Source of the DNA: Pseudomonadota bacterium
GTDB taxonomy: Bacteria > Myxococcota_A > Bradymonadia > Bradymonadales > GCA-2716585
Direction: 5' to 3'
DNA length: 46,446 nt
NCBI GenBank assembly: GCA_005804885.1
Contig: SYOX01000018.1
Location: 1 to 46,446 of the forward strand
The notes below the pieces were generated by a model. It was not told where the DNA came from. It made no database searches and saw only the letters and a program-made list of their open reading frames with translations. The position numbers were made by a program, and so were the translations under genes. Of the stretch, positions 18,157 through 27,233 are shown piece after piece (position 1 is the stretch's first letter; each line of letters opens with the position of its first letter).

Positions 18157-18774
18157 TCAGGGCTCTCCGAGCAGTTCGAAGAGGCCGGCGTCGGGGATGA
18201 GGGTCATCTGTCGGCCCAGGGCGCTGAGGGCGAGCAGGCGCTCGCGGGCGGGCACGGCGCTCAGGCGCGTGGGCTGGTTGGAGTCCTGGAGGCTGAAGGG
18301 CGGCTCGGCCTGGATGAGCTGGCCGGGGGCGAGCCGGCCGCCTTCGTCGAGGAAGGTGCTCAGGGGTTGGACGTCGAGGAAGCCGAGCGGGTCGTCCTGG
18401 AGGGCCTCGAAGAAGCCATCGAGGTCGAGCTTGAGGTCCTCGATCTGGGCTGTCTCGGCGTAGAGGCGCAGGACTCGGCTGCCGCGCAGGACGAACTGGT
18501 CGCCGAGGGCGTCCTGGGCGAAGGCGACGTCGCCCGGGCGCAGGGGGTTGAAGAGCTTGTGCATGGCCAGCTCGCCGCCGAGGACCTCGGAGAGCGCGTG
18601 CCAGGAGGGCTCGGTGCAGGCCCCGCGCAGGTGGAAGCCGCCGTTGAAGGCCACGAAGCCGTTGACGACCCGCAGGATGTCGCGCAGCGGGCCGGGCAGG
18701 CGGCGCAGCGTCTTGAAGTCGTCGATCTCGGGGCCTTCGAAGGCGAGGAAGCGGAACCTCATCAGGTCGAACAT
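18157..18774 (-). CDS. SMI1/KNR4 (SUKH)-like protein
   Basis: 205 aa from the ATG at 18774 (AGGAG five bases upstream). The fold pattern resembles SUKH-superfamily proteins: LPGPLRDILRVVNGFVAFNGG (in part, ~25-45), then FNPLRPGDVAFAQDALGDQFVL with a hydrophobic-Gly-Asp strand (~75-98), an acidic beta pair and a LDGFFEALQDDPLGF helix (~116-130). SUKH proteins are often immunity proteins for contact-dependent toxins or nuclease effectors, but also occur as stand-alone regulators. No toxin gene is adjacent, so the role is open. The upstream neighbour is an acyl-CoA dehydrogenase gene 83 bases away. Confidence 0.55.
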   Translation of the reverse strand: MFDLMRFRFLAFEGPEIDDFKTLRRLPGPLRDILRVVNGFVAFNGGFHLRGACTEPSWHALSEVLGGELAMHKLFNPLRPGDVAFAQDALGDQFVLRGSRVLRLYAETAQIEDLKLDLDGFFEALQDDPLGFLDVQPLSTFLDEGGRLAPGQLIQAEPPFSLQDSNQPTRLSAVPARERLLALSALGRQMTLIPDAGLFELLGEP

Positions 18775-18857
18775 GGCGGCTCCTGCGCCCTCGGGGCGCG
18801 CGTCGCGGGCTTGGGGTTTCTGGCGGCGATCGCGCTGGATCGTCGCCAGAGCGGCGA

Positions 18858-20123
18858 TCAGACGCCGAGCAGGTCGCGGGCGATCTGTGAGATCTGGATC
18901 TCGTCGGTGCCGCCGTAGATCTGGAGGACCTTGGCGTCGCGGGCGAGCTGCTCGACGCGGTATTCGGCCATGTAGCCGTAGCCGCCGTGGAGCTGGACGG
19001 CCTCCAGGCACACCTCCATGGTGACCTGGGCGCAGTAGAGCTTGGCCGCCGAGGCCTCCGTGAGCGAGGGGTTCTGGCCGGCGCCGGCCTGGGCGAAGCT
19101 GCGAAAGAGGATGTTCTCGACGTTCTGGCGCGCGACGGCCATCTTGGCCAGCTTGAGCTGGATGAGCTGGTATTCGCCGATGGGTCGGCCGAACTGGACG
19201 CGGGTGCGGGCGTACTGGACCGAGAGCTCCAGGCAGCGCTCGATCATCCCGAGCGCCATGGCGGCCACCCCGATGCGCTCCTGGCCGAAGGTCGCCTTGG
19301 CCGCCTGGCGGCCGCCCTCGATCCCATCGAGGGTCTCGCCCATGAGCCGGTCCATCCCGACCCGCACGTCGTCGAGGAAGAGCTCGCCGGTCGGCGAGGC
19401 GTGCATGCCCATCTTGCGGAAGGCCTTGGCGCGGGTCAGGCCGGGGGTGTCGCCGTCGAGGATGAAGGCCACCACGGGGCGCTCGGCGGCGTCGTCGCCG
19501 CCGCGATCCAGCCGCGCGTACAGGATGATCGTGTCGGCGTGAGGGCCGTTGGTGATGAAGGTCTTCTGGCCGTTGATGACGAAGCCCTCGCCCTCGATCC
19601 GGGCCGTGGTGTGCATCTGGCCGAAGGCGTCCGAGCCCGCGCTGGGCTCGGTGATCGCCCAGGCGCCGATCTTGTCGAGCTTGAGCAGCTCGGGCACGAA
19701 GCGCCGCCGCTGCGCCATCGAGCCGCGCGCCATGATCGCCCCTGCGGTCAGCCCCACGCTGACCCCCATGGCCGTCACCAGGCCTGGGACGTGGCGCGAC
19801 AGCTCGATCACCGGCAGCGCCTTCATCGCCGCCATGTCTGCCGCCTGCGCGTCAAAGGCCTTCGGCCGCCGTGGCCCCTTGTCCGCCCCCGGCGCCTCGC
19901 CGCGCGCCAGGGCTGCCTCGCGGGCCTCCAGCGAGGCCATGCGCGCCTCGTACTCCATCAGCGACATCTCGCCGAGCCCGAAGGTGGCGAAGAACTTGCG
20001 CATGATCGGGTAGGGGAGCTGCTCGCCGACGTCCAGGGCGTCGAGGTGCGGCACCACCTCCTGATCACAGAACTTGCGGAACATCTGCCGGACCGTCTTG
20101 TGCTGCTCGCTCCATTCGAACAT
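18858..20123 (-). CDS. Acyl-CoA dehydrogenase
   Basis: 421 aa from the ATG at 20123 (GGGAGGGG upstream). FAD enzyme that introduces the alpha-beta double bond in acyl-CoA during fatty or branched-chain acid oxidation. Motifs: WAITEPSAGSDA (~170, FAD/substrate loop), GQKTFITNG (~199), KMGMHASPTGEL (~260), RVQFGRPIGEYQ (~327), and LHGGYGYMAEY...YGGTDEIQ near the C-terminus. The position of the catalytic Glu of medium/short-chain enzymes (YEGT) is Gly here; a Glu in FGQERIG (~293) sits where the isovaleryl- and long-chain enzymes keep theirs, so it probably supplies the base. Residues 45-85 include an insertion-like charged stretch. Confidence 0.92.
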   Translation of the reverse strand: MFEWSEQHKTVRQMFRKFCDQEVVPHLDALDVGEQLPYPIMRKFFATFGLGEMSLMEYEARMASLEAREAALARGEAPGADKGPRRPKAFDAQAADMAAMKALPVIELSRHVPGLVTAMGVSVGLTAGAIMARGSMAQRRRFVPELLKLDKIGAWAITEPSAGSDAFGQMHTTARIEGEGFVINGQKTFITNGPHADTIILYARLDRGGDDAAERPVVAFILDGDTPGLTRAKAFRKMGMHASPTGELFLDDVRVGMDRLMGETLDGIEGGRQAAKATFGQERIGVAAMALGMIERCLELSVQYARTRVQFGRPIGEYQLIQLKLAKMAVARQNVENILFRSFAQAGAGQNPSLTEASAAKLYCAQVTMEVCLEAVQLHGGYGYMAEYRVEQLARDAKVLQIYGGTDEIQISQIARDLLGV

Positions 20124-20417
20124 CGCCCGCCCCTCCCGCTCGACCGCCCTCGAAACTCCAGCCGCGCCGATCCTACCACGCCCCGCGCCGCTTGGGCACG
20201 GCGCGCGCCCTCGGGGGGTGATCGTTTCACAAGCCATCGTGGTTCTTGTGGTTTTTGATGAAGGAGCGCTCGACGACCTCGACGGCGAGGTCGAAGGCGC
20301 AGGCCGGGCGATACGCGCGGGGCGATCGGCCAGAGAGAGGTTCAAGGAGAGGGAGAGGAGGGGAGGCGAGGCCGACGCGCCAGAGCGGCGCGTCGGGCCT
20401 GATGGGCAGGAGGGAGC
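20124..20417. promoter_or_regulatory. Intergenic region with candidate operator
   Basis: About 290 bases upstream of the acyl-CoA dehydrogenase gene. At 20228-20250 CACAAG and CTTGTG form an inverted repeat around 11 bases, with CCA/TGG also symmetric in the interior; it lies about 105 bases before the ATG and could bind a dimeric regulator. The rest is purine-rich on the plus strand and shows no gene. Confidence 0.35.
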
Positions 20418-22751
20418 TTAGCGCCGACGGCGCCGGACGAAGACGAGGCCGAGCAGCAGGAGCCAGGTCATGTTGACCGAGCTGGCGTCGCCCGCCGTCG
20501 AGCAGCCGTCCTTCTTCTTGTTGCCCGCGGTCGGGGGAGCCGGCTCGCCCTCGGGGGTGCCTTCGGGGGTGCCCTCGGGCTCGGGGTTGCCTTCGGGTTC
20601 GGGGTTGCCTTCGGGCTCGGGGTTGCCTTCGGGCTCACCGCCGTCCTCCTCGCAGAGACCCTCGTTGCAGACCTCGCCCTCGCCGCAGTCGTCGTCGCCC
20701 TCGCACGCTTGATCGAGGCAGACGCCGTCCTCGCAGGACTGACCCACCGCACAGTCGCTGTCCTCGGCGCACTCGGCCCCCAGACACTCGCCGTCGACGC
20801 AGGTCTCACCCTCACCGCAATCGGCGTCCGTCTCGCAAGGCCCGACCGGGATGCAGACGCCATCCTGGCACACCTCGCCCTCGCCGCAGTCGCCGTCATC
20901 GGCGCAGCGCTCTTCCTCGACGCAGGCGCCGTCGGTGCAGATCTGGCCGTCGCCGCAGTTGCTGCTGTCGCGGCAGCCCGCCTCGCAGGCGCCGTCGGTG
21001 CAGATCTGGCCCAGGCCGCAGTCGCCGTCCGCACGGCAGCCCACCACGCAGGCGCTGTCGGTGCAGATCTCGCCCTCGCCGCAATCGCCGTCCGCACGGC
21101 AGCCCGCCACGCAGGCGCCGTCGGTGCAGATCTGGCCGTCGCCGCAGCCCTCGTCACCGCGGCAGGCGGCCGCGCAGACGTTGTCGTTGCAGAGCTGGCC
21201 TGGGGCACATTCGCCGTCCTCGCGACAGCCCGTCACGCACTGGGCGTCCTGGCAGATCTCGCCCTCGGCGCAGTCGCCGTCCAGGACACAGAAGGCCCCG
21301 AGGACGCACTCGCCGTTGTCGCAGACCTCACCGGGGTCGCAGTCGCCGTTGACGTTGCAGGAGAAGCCCGGCGCGCAGAAGCCGCCGTCGCAGACCTCGC
21401 CCATGGCGCAGTCGCCGTCCTGAGCGCAGGTCAGGATGCAGACCCCGCGGACGCAAGCCTCGCCCACGTTGGGGCAGTCAATGTCCCGACGGCAATCCGG
21501 CTCGACGACGCAGGTGCCGTTCTCGCAGATCTGGCCGGGGTCGCAGTCCTGAGGGCCGAAGCAGATCGAGGGCCCGCAGACCCCGCCGCGGCAGATCTCG
21601 CCTTCAGCGCAGTCGTTGTTCTGCGCACACTCCACGCAGACGTTCCCGACGCAGAGCTCGCCCCGGAGGCAGTCATCGATCGTCTGGCAGGAGACGTCCT
21701 CGAAGCACAGGCCGTTGGTGCAGACCTCGCGCTCGGCGCAATCGGCGTCCTGGGTGCACTCCGTCCCGATGCACTGGAAGTCCTGGCAGATGAACCTCTC
21801 CGGGCACCCCTGGTCGTTCTCGCACTGGACGAAGACGCAGAAGCGGTCGACGCAGCGCTCCGAGTTGAAGCACTGCGAGTCCTGATCGCATTGCGGCGTC
21901 CGGCAGACCTGGTTGGAGCAGATCTCGCCCACGAAGCAGTCCTCATCGACGGTGCAGGAGTTGTCGAAGATGCAAGTGCCGTTGATGCAGTCCTCACTGG
22001 GGAAGCAGTCCGTGTCTACTTCGCAGGTGTTGTCGAAGGAGCAGACGTTGTTGCGGCAGATCTCACCGGGGAAGCAGTCCGTGTCCACCTGGCAGGTGAA
22101 GTCGAAGATGCAGAAGTTGTTGGTGCAGACCTCGCCGGGGAAGCAGTCCTCATCGACGGTGCAGCTGGAGTCGATGAAGCAGAAGCCGCCGTCGCAGACC
22201 TCGTTGTCGAGGCAGTCGCTGTTGTCGACGCAGGTCGTGTCGCGGAAGCAGAAGCCCTGATCGCAGACCTCGGGGGAGATGCAGTCCGCGTCCACATTGC
22301 AGGTGAAGTCGCGGGAGCAGAAGCCCTGGAAGCAGTTCTCGTTTGGGCCACAATCCTCGGGCACGACGCACTCGTTGCCGAAGCACAGGCCGTTGTTGCA
22401 GATCTCCTGTGCGAAGCAGTCGCTGTCGTTCTGACACTGGGGGAAGATGCAGAAGAACTGGTTGCAGATCTCCCCTTCGAGGCAATCGGTGTTCTGCCGA
22501 CACTGAGGGGTCGTGCAGAACTGGTTCAAGCAGACGTCGCCCACAGCGCAGTCGGCGTCCTGCTGACAGGCTCCGTTGCCGTCACAGATGTTGTCGATGC
22601 AGCGCCCAAATGGGCCGCAATCTTGATCATCGACGCAAGGCTCCCCCCCGGCGGTGGCTCCGGAAGACCAGAGCCAGCCGACGCAGACGATGGCCGAGGC
22701 GATGGCTCGCGACCACCCTCCCCCCTGGCCAGGGACCGATGGAAACTTCAT
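20418..22751 (-). CDS. Secreted protein of 30 four-cysteine repeats with MYXO-CTERM-like tail
   Basis: 777 aa. Signal peptide (1 to about 35, cleavage near ATA-GG). From about residue 36 to 700 I count 30 consecutive units of roughly 22 residues with the form C-x4-D-C-x3-GE-x-C-x3-x-C, giving about 120 cysteines; the acidic positions make the units look calcium- or surface-binding. Next comes a PEG-type linker (GNPEPEG units) and a C-terminus with GCSTAG, a hydrophobic helix (TWLLLLGLVFV) and five Arg, matching the MYXO-CTERM class of sorting tags that are removed and replaced by a surface anchor. AGGAGG eight bases before the ATG fixes the start. The partner gene upstream encodes the TSP3 repeat lipoprotein. 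Confidence 0.85.
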   Translation of the reverse strand: MKFPSVPGQGGGWSRAIASAIVCVGWLWSSGATAGGEPCVDDQDCGPFGRCIDNICDGNGACQQDADCAVGDVCLNQFCTTPQCRQNTDCLEGEICNQFFCIFPQCQNDSDCFAQEICNNGLCFGNECVVPEDCGPNENCFQGFCSRDFTCNVDADCISPEVCDQGFCFRDTTCVDNSDCLDNEVCDGGFCFIDSSCTVDEDCFPGEVCTNNFCIFDFTCQVDTDCFPGEICRNNVCSFDNTCEVDTDCFPSEDCINGTCIFDNSCTVDEDCFVGEICSNQVCRTPQCDQDSQCFNSERCVDRFCVFVQCENDQGCPERFICQDFQCIGTECTQDADCAEREVCTNGLCFEDVSCQTIDDCLRGELCVGNVCVECAQNNDCAEGEICRGGVCGPSICFGPQDCDPGQICENGTCVVEPDCRRDIDCPNVGEACVRGVCILTCAQDGDCAMGEVCDGGFCAPGFSCNVNGDCDPGEVCDNGECVLGAFCVLDGDCAEGEICQDAQCVTGCREDGECAPGQLCNDNVCAAACRGDEGCGDGQICTDGACVAGCRADGDCGEGEICTDSACVVGCRADGDCGLGQICTDGACEAGCRDSSNCGDGQICTDGACVEEERCADDGDCGEGEVCQDGVCIPVGPCETDADCGEGETCVDGECLGAECAEDSDCAVGQSCEDGVCLDQACEGDDDCGEGEVCNEGLCEEDGGEPEGNPEPEGNPEPEGNPEPEGTPEGTPEGEPAPPTAGNKKKDGCSTAGDASSVNMTWLLLLGLVFVRRRRR

Positions 22752-22893
22752 TCCAGAATCCTCCTGATGACTCGGGCTGCCGCCCGGATGGTCTGTTGAA
22801 TGGCAATCACCGGATCAGCCGCGTCGCCGGCCCCCATGATAGTCAGCCCCGTAGCAATATTCCAGACAACATCGCAAGGCCCTGCGCGGGGCC

Positions 22894-25800
22894 TCAAAAA
22901 GCGCTGACGAAGACCTCGCACGAGGACACCTGGCCTTCGTCGTCGGTCGCGCTGAAGCGCAGCGTGTAGACCCCGGCCAGATCCGGGGTGAAGGCGGACG
23001 GATCGCCCTGGTCGGGCTGCGGCGAGGCGGTGGAGCCGTCCGGGGCGGCGACGACGGCCCAGCCCTGGCTCAGGAGCGGCCCCGACTCGATGAGGTCCGC
23101 GTCGAGCGCAACGGGCCGGCCCGGCTGCGTGTCGAGGCTGATGGGGCAGGAGACCAGGGGCGGCGAGTCGCACTCCAGGTCGTCCTCGTCGAAGAAGCCG
23201 TCGTCGTCGTTGTCGATGCCATCGCCGCAGTCCCGCAGGCCCTCGTAGAAGACCGCGACCTCGCAGGCCCGGGCCTCCCCGTTGGCGTTGGCGGCGACAA
23301 AGCGCAGCAGGTGCGCGCCGCGCTGCTCGGGGGAGAAGGTCGTCGCGGCCTCGCGGAGGGTGGAGAAGGTCGACGAGCCGCCTGGGCTCTCCACCAGGGA
23401 CCAGCGCCTGAAGACGGCCGCCCCCTGGACCTGGGCGGTCAGGCTGACCGACGCGAAGGGCGCGACGATCCGATCCGGCGGGCAGGTCACCGCCGGGGGG
23501 GCCTGGCAGGCGTCCTCGTCCACGACCCCGTCATCATCGACGTCGATCCCGTCGGCGCAGTCCTTCGGACCCGGGCAGACGAAGCCCTGGCCCGCGTCGG
23601 CGCAAGGGCCAAAGTGGCAGGTCAGCCCCGGCAGGCCCGGATCGCAGGCCGCCTTCGGGGCCACCTTCCCCGTCATCGTCAGGCTGTAGGGCCCTCTGGC
23701 CCCGCCGACCCCGTCGACGACGACGCGCAGATCGCCCGCGCGGACATCCTCCAGCGAGACGGCCGCGCTGCCCTGCTGGCAGACCAGCTGCGAGCCCGGG
23801 TTGCAGGCATTGCGGTAGACGTGCAAGGCGACCTGCCCGGTGTGCCCTGGCCGCGTGGCGACCTGAAGGGTCAGCACGTCCACCTCTCCAGGCAGCGACA
23901 GCGCGAAGACGTCGTCCGGCGATCCGGCGCCGTGACAGCCGCCGATCAGGTCGTCGCCGCCGGCGGTGGTGTCGCCGTTGACGACCGAGAGGCCCTGAGG
24001 CCAGGGCTGAAGGCCCGGGCACAGGCCGCAGTCCTGGGGGCAGGAGCCGACGTCCTCGTCGTCGTCGCAGACCCCATTGCCGCAGACGCACACGGGGCAG
24101 TCGTCGCAGGCGTCGCCCGCGCCGTCCGAGTCCGCGTCGCGCTGGTCGGGGTTGAAGAGCTCCAGGCAGTTGTCGATCACGTCGGGGGCGTCGTCGCCGT
24201 CGTCGTCCTCGTCACAGGCGTCGCCCTGGTCGTCCCCGTCGAGGTCGGCCTGATCGCGATTGACGTTCGCGGGGCAGTTGTCCTGCGCGTTGGCGAGCCC
24301 GTCGCCGTCGATGTCCCCGTCGCACGCGTCGCCCTGACCGTCCCGATCCTGATCGGCCTGGTTGGCGTTGGCGACCGTCGGGCAGCTGTCGCCTCCGTTG
24401 GGCACGTTGTCGCCGTCGATGTCCCCGTCGCACAGGTCGCCCTGGCCGTCCCGGTCCTGATCGGCCTGATCGAGGTTGGCGTTCGCGGGGCAGTTGTCCT
24501 GCGCGTTGGCGAGCCCGTCGCCGTCGATGTCCCCGTCGCACGCATCGCCCTGGCCGTCCCTGTTCTGGTCGGCCTGATCGGCGTTGGCCGCGCCGGGGCA
24601 GTTGTCGTCCCCGTTGTCCACCCCGTCGCCGTCGATGTCCGCGTCGCAAGCGTCCCCGAGGCCGTCCTCGTCCAGATCGGCCTGGCCCGGATCGGGGACG
24701 CCGGGGCAGACATCGGCCTCGTTGGCGAGCCCGTCGCCGTCGATATCCCCATCACAGGCGTCGCCGATCTGATCGCGGTCCTGATCGGCCTGATCGGCGT
24801 TGGCGATCAGGCGGCAGTTGTCCTGGCCGTCCGCGATCCGGTCGCCGTCGATGTCGTCCTCGCAGGCGTCGCCGACGCCGTCATCGTCGCCGTCGAGCTG
24901 ATCGGCGTTGGGCAGCCGGGGGCAGTTGTCGGCCTCGTCGTCCACCCCGTCGCCGTCCAGGTCCACGTCGCAGACGTCCCCTGTCTCGTCGCCGTCGAGG
25001 TCGAGCTGATCGGCGTTGGCCGCCAGCGGGCAGTTGTCGACCTCGTTGGGCAGCTCGTCGCCGTCCGCGTCCTCGTCGCAGACGTCGCCGAGGTCGTCGC
25101 TGTCGATGTCCGACTGATCGGCGTTGGCCACCAGCGGGCAGCTGTCCAGCCGGTCGTCGACCTCATCGCCGTCGTCATCCAGATCGCAGTCGTCGCCCTG
25201 GCCGTCCTCGTCCAGGTCCTCCTGGCCGACGTTGACAGCGCGGCGGCAGTTGTCGACCTCGTCGGCGATCCCGTCGCCGTCCGTGTCGTCGTCGCAGGCG
25301 TCCCCGAGGCCATCCTCGTCCAGATCCGTCTGCCTGTCGTTGTCGGCCTCCGGGCAGTTGTCGCCCCCGTTGTCCACCCCGTCGCCGTCGATGTCCGCGT
25401 CGCAGGCGTCGCCCTCGTCATCCTCGTCGAGGTCGTCCTGATCGGCGTTGGCGACCGTCGGGCAGTTGTCGCCGGCGTCGTCCACGCCGTCGTTGTCCAC
25501 GTCGACGTCGCAGGCGTCCCCATCACCGTCGCTGTCTCGATCGCGCTGATCCTCGTTGACCGCGCCGGGGCAGTTGTCGTCCCCGTTGTCCACCCCGTCG
25601 CCGTCGATGTCCGCGTCGCAAGCGTCGCCCTCACCGTCGCCGTCCAGATCCTCCTGGTCGACGTCCGACTCCGTGGGGCAAACATCCTCTCTGTTGTCGA
25701 TCCCGTCGCCGTCGAGGTCCGTGTCGCAAGGGTTGCCCAGATCGTCCCCGTCAAGGTCCCCCTGGTCGGCGTTGGGGATCTCCGGGCAGTTGTCGCCCGC

Positions 25801-26268
25801 GTCATCCACGCCGTCGCCATCGACGTCCGCGTCGCAGGCGTCCCCCTTGCCGTCGCCGTCGCCGTCGAGCTGATCGGCGTTGATCGCCGCCGGGCAGTTG
25901 TCCTCGATGTTCTCGATCCCGTCGCCGTCACCGTCCGTGTCGCAGACGTCGCCCAGGCCGTCCCCGTCCAGGTCACCCTGGTCCCGGTTGGGCACCGCAG
26001 GGCAGACGTCCTCCCCGTTGGCGACCCCGTCGTCGTCGATGTCCTCATCGCACGCGTCGCCGGCCCCGTCGTTGTCCAGGTCAAGCTGCTCGGGGTCGGA
26101 CACCGAGGGGCAGACGTCCTCCCCGTCAGAGACCCCATCGCCATCCCCGTCGACCTCCGCCGCAGGGGGCTTCTCCTCGGCCCCCTCGTCGCCGCAGCCC
26201 GACAGAGTCGCGCCAACCAGCAAGCTCATCAGGAGGAACACTCGCCACGAGGCACGCTTGAATGTCAT
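22894..26268 (-). CDS. Thrombospondin type-3 repeat calcium-binding lipoprotein
   Basis: 1124 aa. Lipobox TLSGC (Cys25). Residues about 40-722 are 19 head-to-tail repeats of 36 aa (108 bp), each of the form (I/V)DGDGVDNGxDNCPxxxNxDQxDxDxDGxGDxCDxD, which is the calcium-wrapping TSP type-3 pattern. A Cys-rich NGVCDDDED module follows, then a beta-rich region (~770-890) and two Ig/PKD-like domains (about 935-1030 and 1045-1124) separated by a second DCGDGIDNDDDGFFDEDD-type acidic loop. Several late repeats (15 to 18) are nearly identical, so the array has expanded recently. Such proteins are usually surface adhesins stiffened by calcium. The downstream Cys-repeat gene starts 142 bases after its stop. 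Confidence 0.92.
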   Translation of the reverse strand: MTFKRASWRVFLLMSLLVGATLSGCGDEGAEEKPPAAEVDGDGDGVSDGEDVCPSVSDPEQLDLDNDGAGDACDEDIDDDGVANGEDVCPAVPNRDQGDLDGDGLGDVCDTDGDGDGIENIEDNCPAAINADQLDGDGDGKGDACDADVDGDGVDDAGDNCPEIPNADQGDLDGDDLGNPCDTDLDGDGIDNREDVCPTESDVDQEDLDGDGEGDACDADIDGDGVDNGDDNCPGAVNEDQRDRDSDGDGDACDVDVDNDGVDDAGDNCPTVANADQDDLDEDDEGDACDADIDGDGVDNGGDNCPEADNDRQTDLDEDGLGDACDDDTDGDGIADEVDNCRRAVNVGQEDLDEDGQGDDCDLDDDGDEVDDRLDSCPLVANADQSDIDSDDLGDVCDEDADGDELPNEVDNCPLAANADQLDLDGDETGDVCDVDLDGDGVDDEADNCPRLPNADQLDGDDDGVGDACEDDIDGDRIADGQDNCRLIANADQADQDRDQIGDACDGDIDGDGLANEADVCPGVPDPGQADLDEDGLGDACDADIDGDGVDNGDDNCPGAANADQADQNRDGQGDACDGDIDGDGLANAQDNCPANANLDQADQDRDGQGDLCDGDIDGDNVPNGGDSCPTVANANQADQDRDGQGDACDGDIDGDGLANAQDNCPANVNRDQADLDGDDQGDACDEDDDGDDAPDVIDNCLELFNPDQRDADSDGAGDACDDCPVCVCGNGVCDDDEDVGSCPQDCGLCPGLQPWPQGLSVVNGDTTAGGDDLIGGCHGAGSPDDVFALSLPGEVDVLTLQVATRPGHTGQVALHVYRNACNPGSQLVCQQGSAAVSLEDVRAGDLRVVVDGVGGARGPYSLTMTGKVAPKAACDPGLPGLTCHFGPCADAGQGFVCPGPKDCADGIDVDDDGVVDEDACQAPPAVTCPPDRIVAPFASVSLTAQVQGAAVFRRWSLVESPGGSSTFSTLREAATTFSPEQRGAHLLRFVAANANGEARACEVAVFYEGLRDCGDGIDNDDDGFFDEDDLECDSPPLVSCPISLDTQPGRPVALDADLIESGPLLSQGWAVVAAPDGSTASPQPDQGDPSAFTPDLAGVYTLRFSATDDEGQVSSCEVFVSAF

Positions 26269-26773
26269 GAGAAGAACCTCAGGAAATGGGCCGGCGCCAC
26301 CGAGGACATCCTAGAGAAGCGCCCGCGATGCCGCAACAGCGCACCGCCCCGACGATCAGGCCAGGTTCGCTCGGTGAAGATCCCGACGCCCCAACACTCC
26401 AGGCTCGACGATCGCCTCACGCGCGAGGATCGCCCCACGCTCCTCGCACCGCCCCCGTTGGGGACGGGCTCGTCGGGTGGGGCTACAAGCTCAGGGTGGG
26501 CTGCGCCCTGGCGGTCGCAGGCCAGCGCAGGACCCCGTTCGACACCAGCGGGAGTGAAAACCCCAATCGACAGGCCCACTTCGACGCGCTGATCCGGCCC
26601 CTCGATCCGCTGTCGTCCGCGCGCCGGCCTGCGACCGAGAGGTCGCAGGCCACCCCGCGCATCCAAGCCCCACCCGACGAGCCCGCCCCAACGGGGCGGT
26701 GCGAGGAGCGTGGGGCGATCCTCGCGCGTGGGAAGGCGCTTCACGAGACAAACCGCGACGATGAGGTCGTCGC
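26269..26773. other. 505-base gene-free region with a long inverted repeat
   Basis: Lies between two minus-strand genes. It is dominated by the 313-bp MITE-like element at 26418-26730. The leftmost 150 bases are the upstream region of the TSP3 lipoprotein gene, whose ribosome site (GAGG) is at 26277-26280. Long open frames on both strands read through the arms but look like no known protein. Confidence 0.7.
26418..26730. repeat. MITE-like element with 65-bp inverted ends
   Basis: 26418-26484 and 26666-26730 are inverted copies, identical over 65 paired bases apart from two single-base insertions in the left arm. The similarity continues inward at lower identity, including GGTCGCAGGCC. A second perfect hairpin, GGCCTGCGACC-GAGA-GGTCGCAGGCC, lies at 26626-26651 (11-bp stem, GNRA-type loop). 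No transposase and no clear target-site duplication are visible. Confidence 0.85.
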
Positions 26774-27133
26774 TCACTTCTTCTCGAAGGACTCCCCGGA
26801 GAGCTTCATCGCGTCGCCCTCGGGCGCCTCGTCGATGTTGAAGATGTGCTCCAGGCCGAAGAGGCCGATCTTGAGCTTGTCCTTGCCCTCGAAGGTGACC
26901 GCGCCGCCCGTAATCTCCTTGCTGACCCCCTTGGTGATCTTCACCGAGCCGCTGCCGTCGCCGTTGATGGACAGGTCCGTCCCGTTCTCGCCGGTCCAGT
27001 TGCCGATAAACGCTTGTTTATCCTCGGGAATCGGGGTCTTCTCGATGCCGCAGTTGCCACAGCAGCCCTGGGCCGCAAGGACCAGGGCCAGCGCAAAGGC
27101 GGCAAAGAAGGCCGAGCGCGTCGGGTTCATCAT
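26774..27133 (-). CDS. Small lipoprotein of unknown function
   Basis: 119 aa. Signal peptide with lipobox AAQGC (Cys24), followed by CGNCGIEKTP. The mature part (FIGNWTGENGTDLSINGDGSG and GGAVTFEGKDKLKIG, in part) has the alternating pattern and GNW opening of small lipocalin-like beta-barrels or META-type domains, but I cannot assign a family. AGGAGG precedes the ATG at 27133; the next codon is also ATG. A PfkB kinase gene lies 100 bases upstream on the same strand. Confidence 0.75.
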   Translation of the reverse strand: MMNPTRSAFFAAFALALVLAAQGCCGNCGIEKTPIPEDKQAFIGNWTGENGTDLSINGDGSGSVKITKGVSKEITGGAVTFEGKDKLKIGLFGLEHIFNIDEAPEGDAMKLSGESFEKK

Positions 27134-27233
27134 GGTCTGCTCCCTCCTGGGACGTGGGGCGCCGCGGCGCGGCGCGTTCAGCTGAAAAGGTCACAGAGCG
27201 AGGATCGGCGGGAGGGCGCAGGATGTCAATGGC

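Noticed and set aside
20709..22799. 696-residue open frame antisense to the Cys-repeat gene
   Set aside because: Periodicity mirrors the cysteine repeat; the minus-strand frame has signal peptide, ribosome site and C-terminal tag.
22870..22900. Hairpin GGCCC/GGGCC next to a T run after the TSP3 gene
   Set aside because: On the transcribed strand the T run precedes the hairpin and is part of the stop region, so it does not make a terminator.
23311..26592. 1093-residue open frame on the plus strand opposite the TSP3 gene
   Set aside because: It is the antisense of a 108-base repeat of GC-rich codons; its product is a repetitive VAV/DVRVA string without start signal or family.
26265..26777. 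170-residue minus-strand frame through the inverted-repeat element
   Set aside because: Coding strings on both strands come from the same arms of the repeat; no ribosome site or domain. Such frames are typical false genes in repeats.
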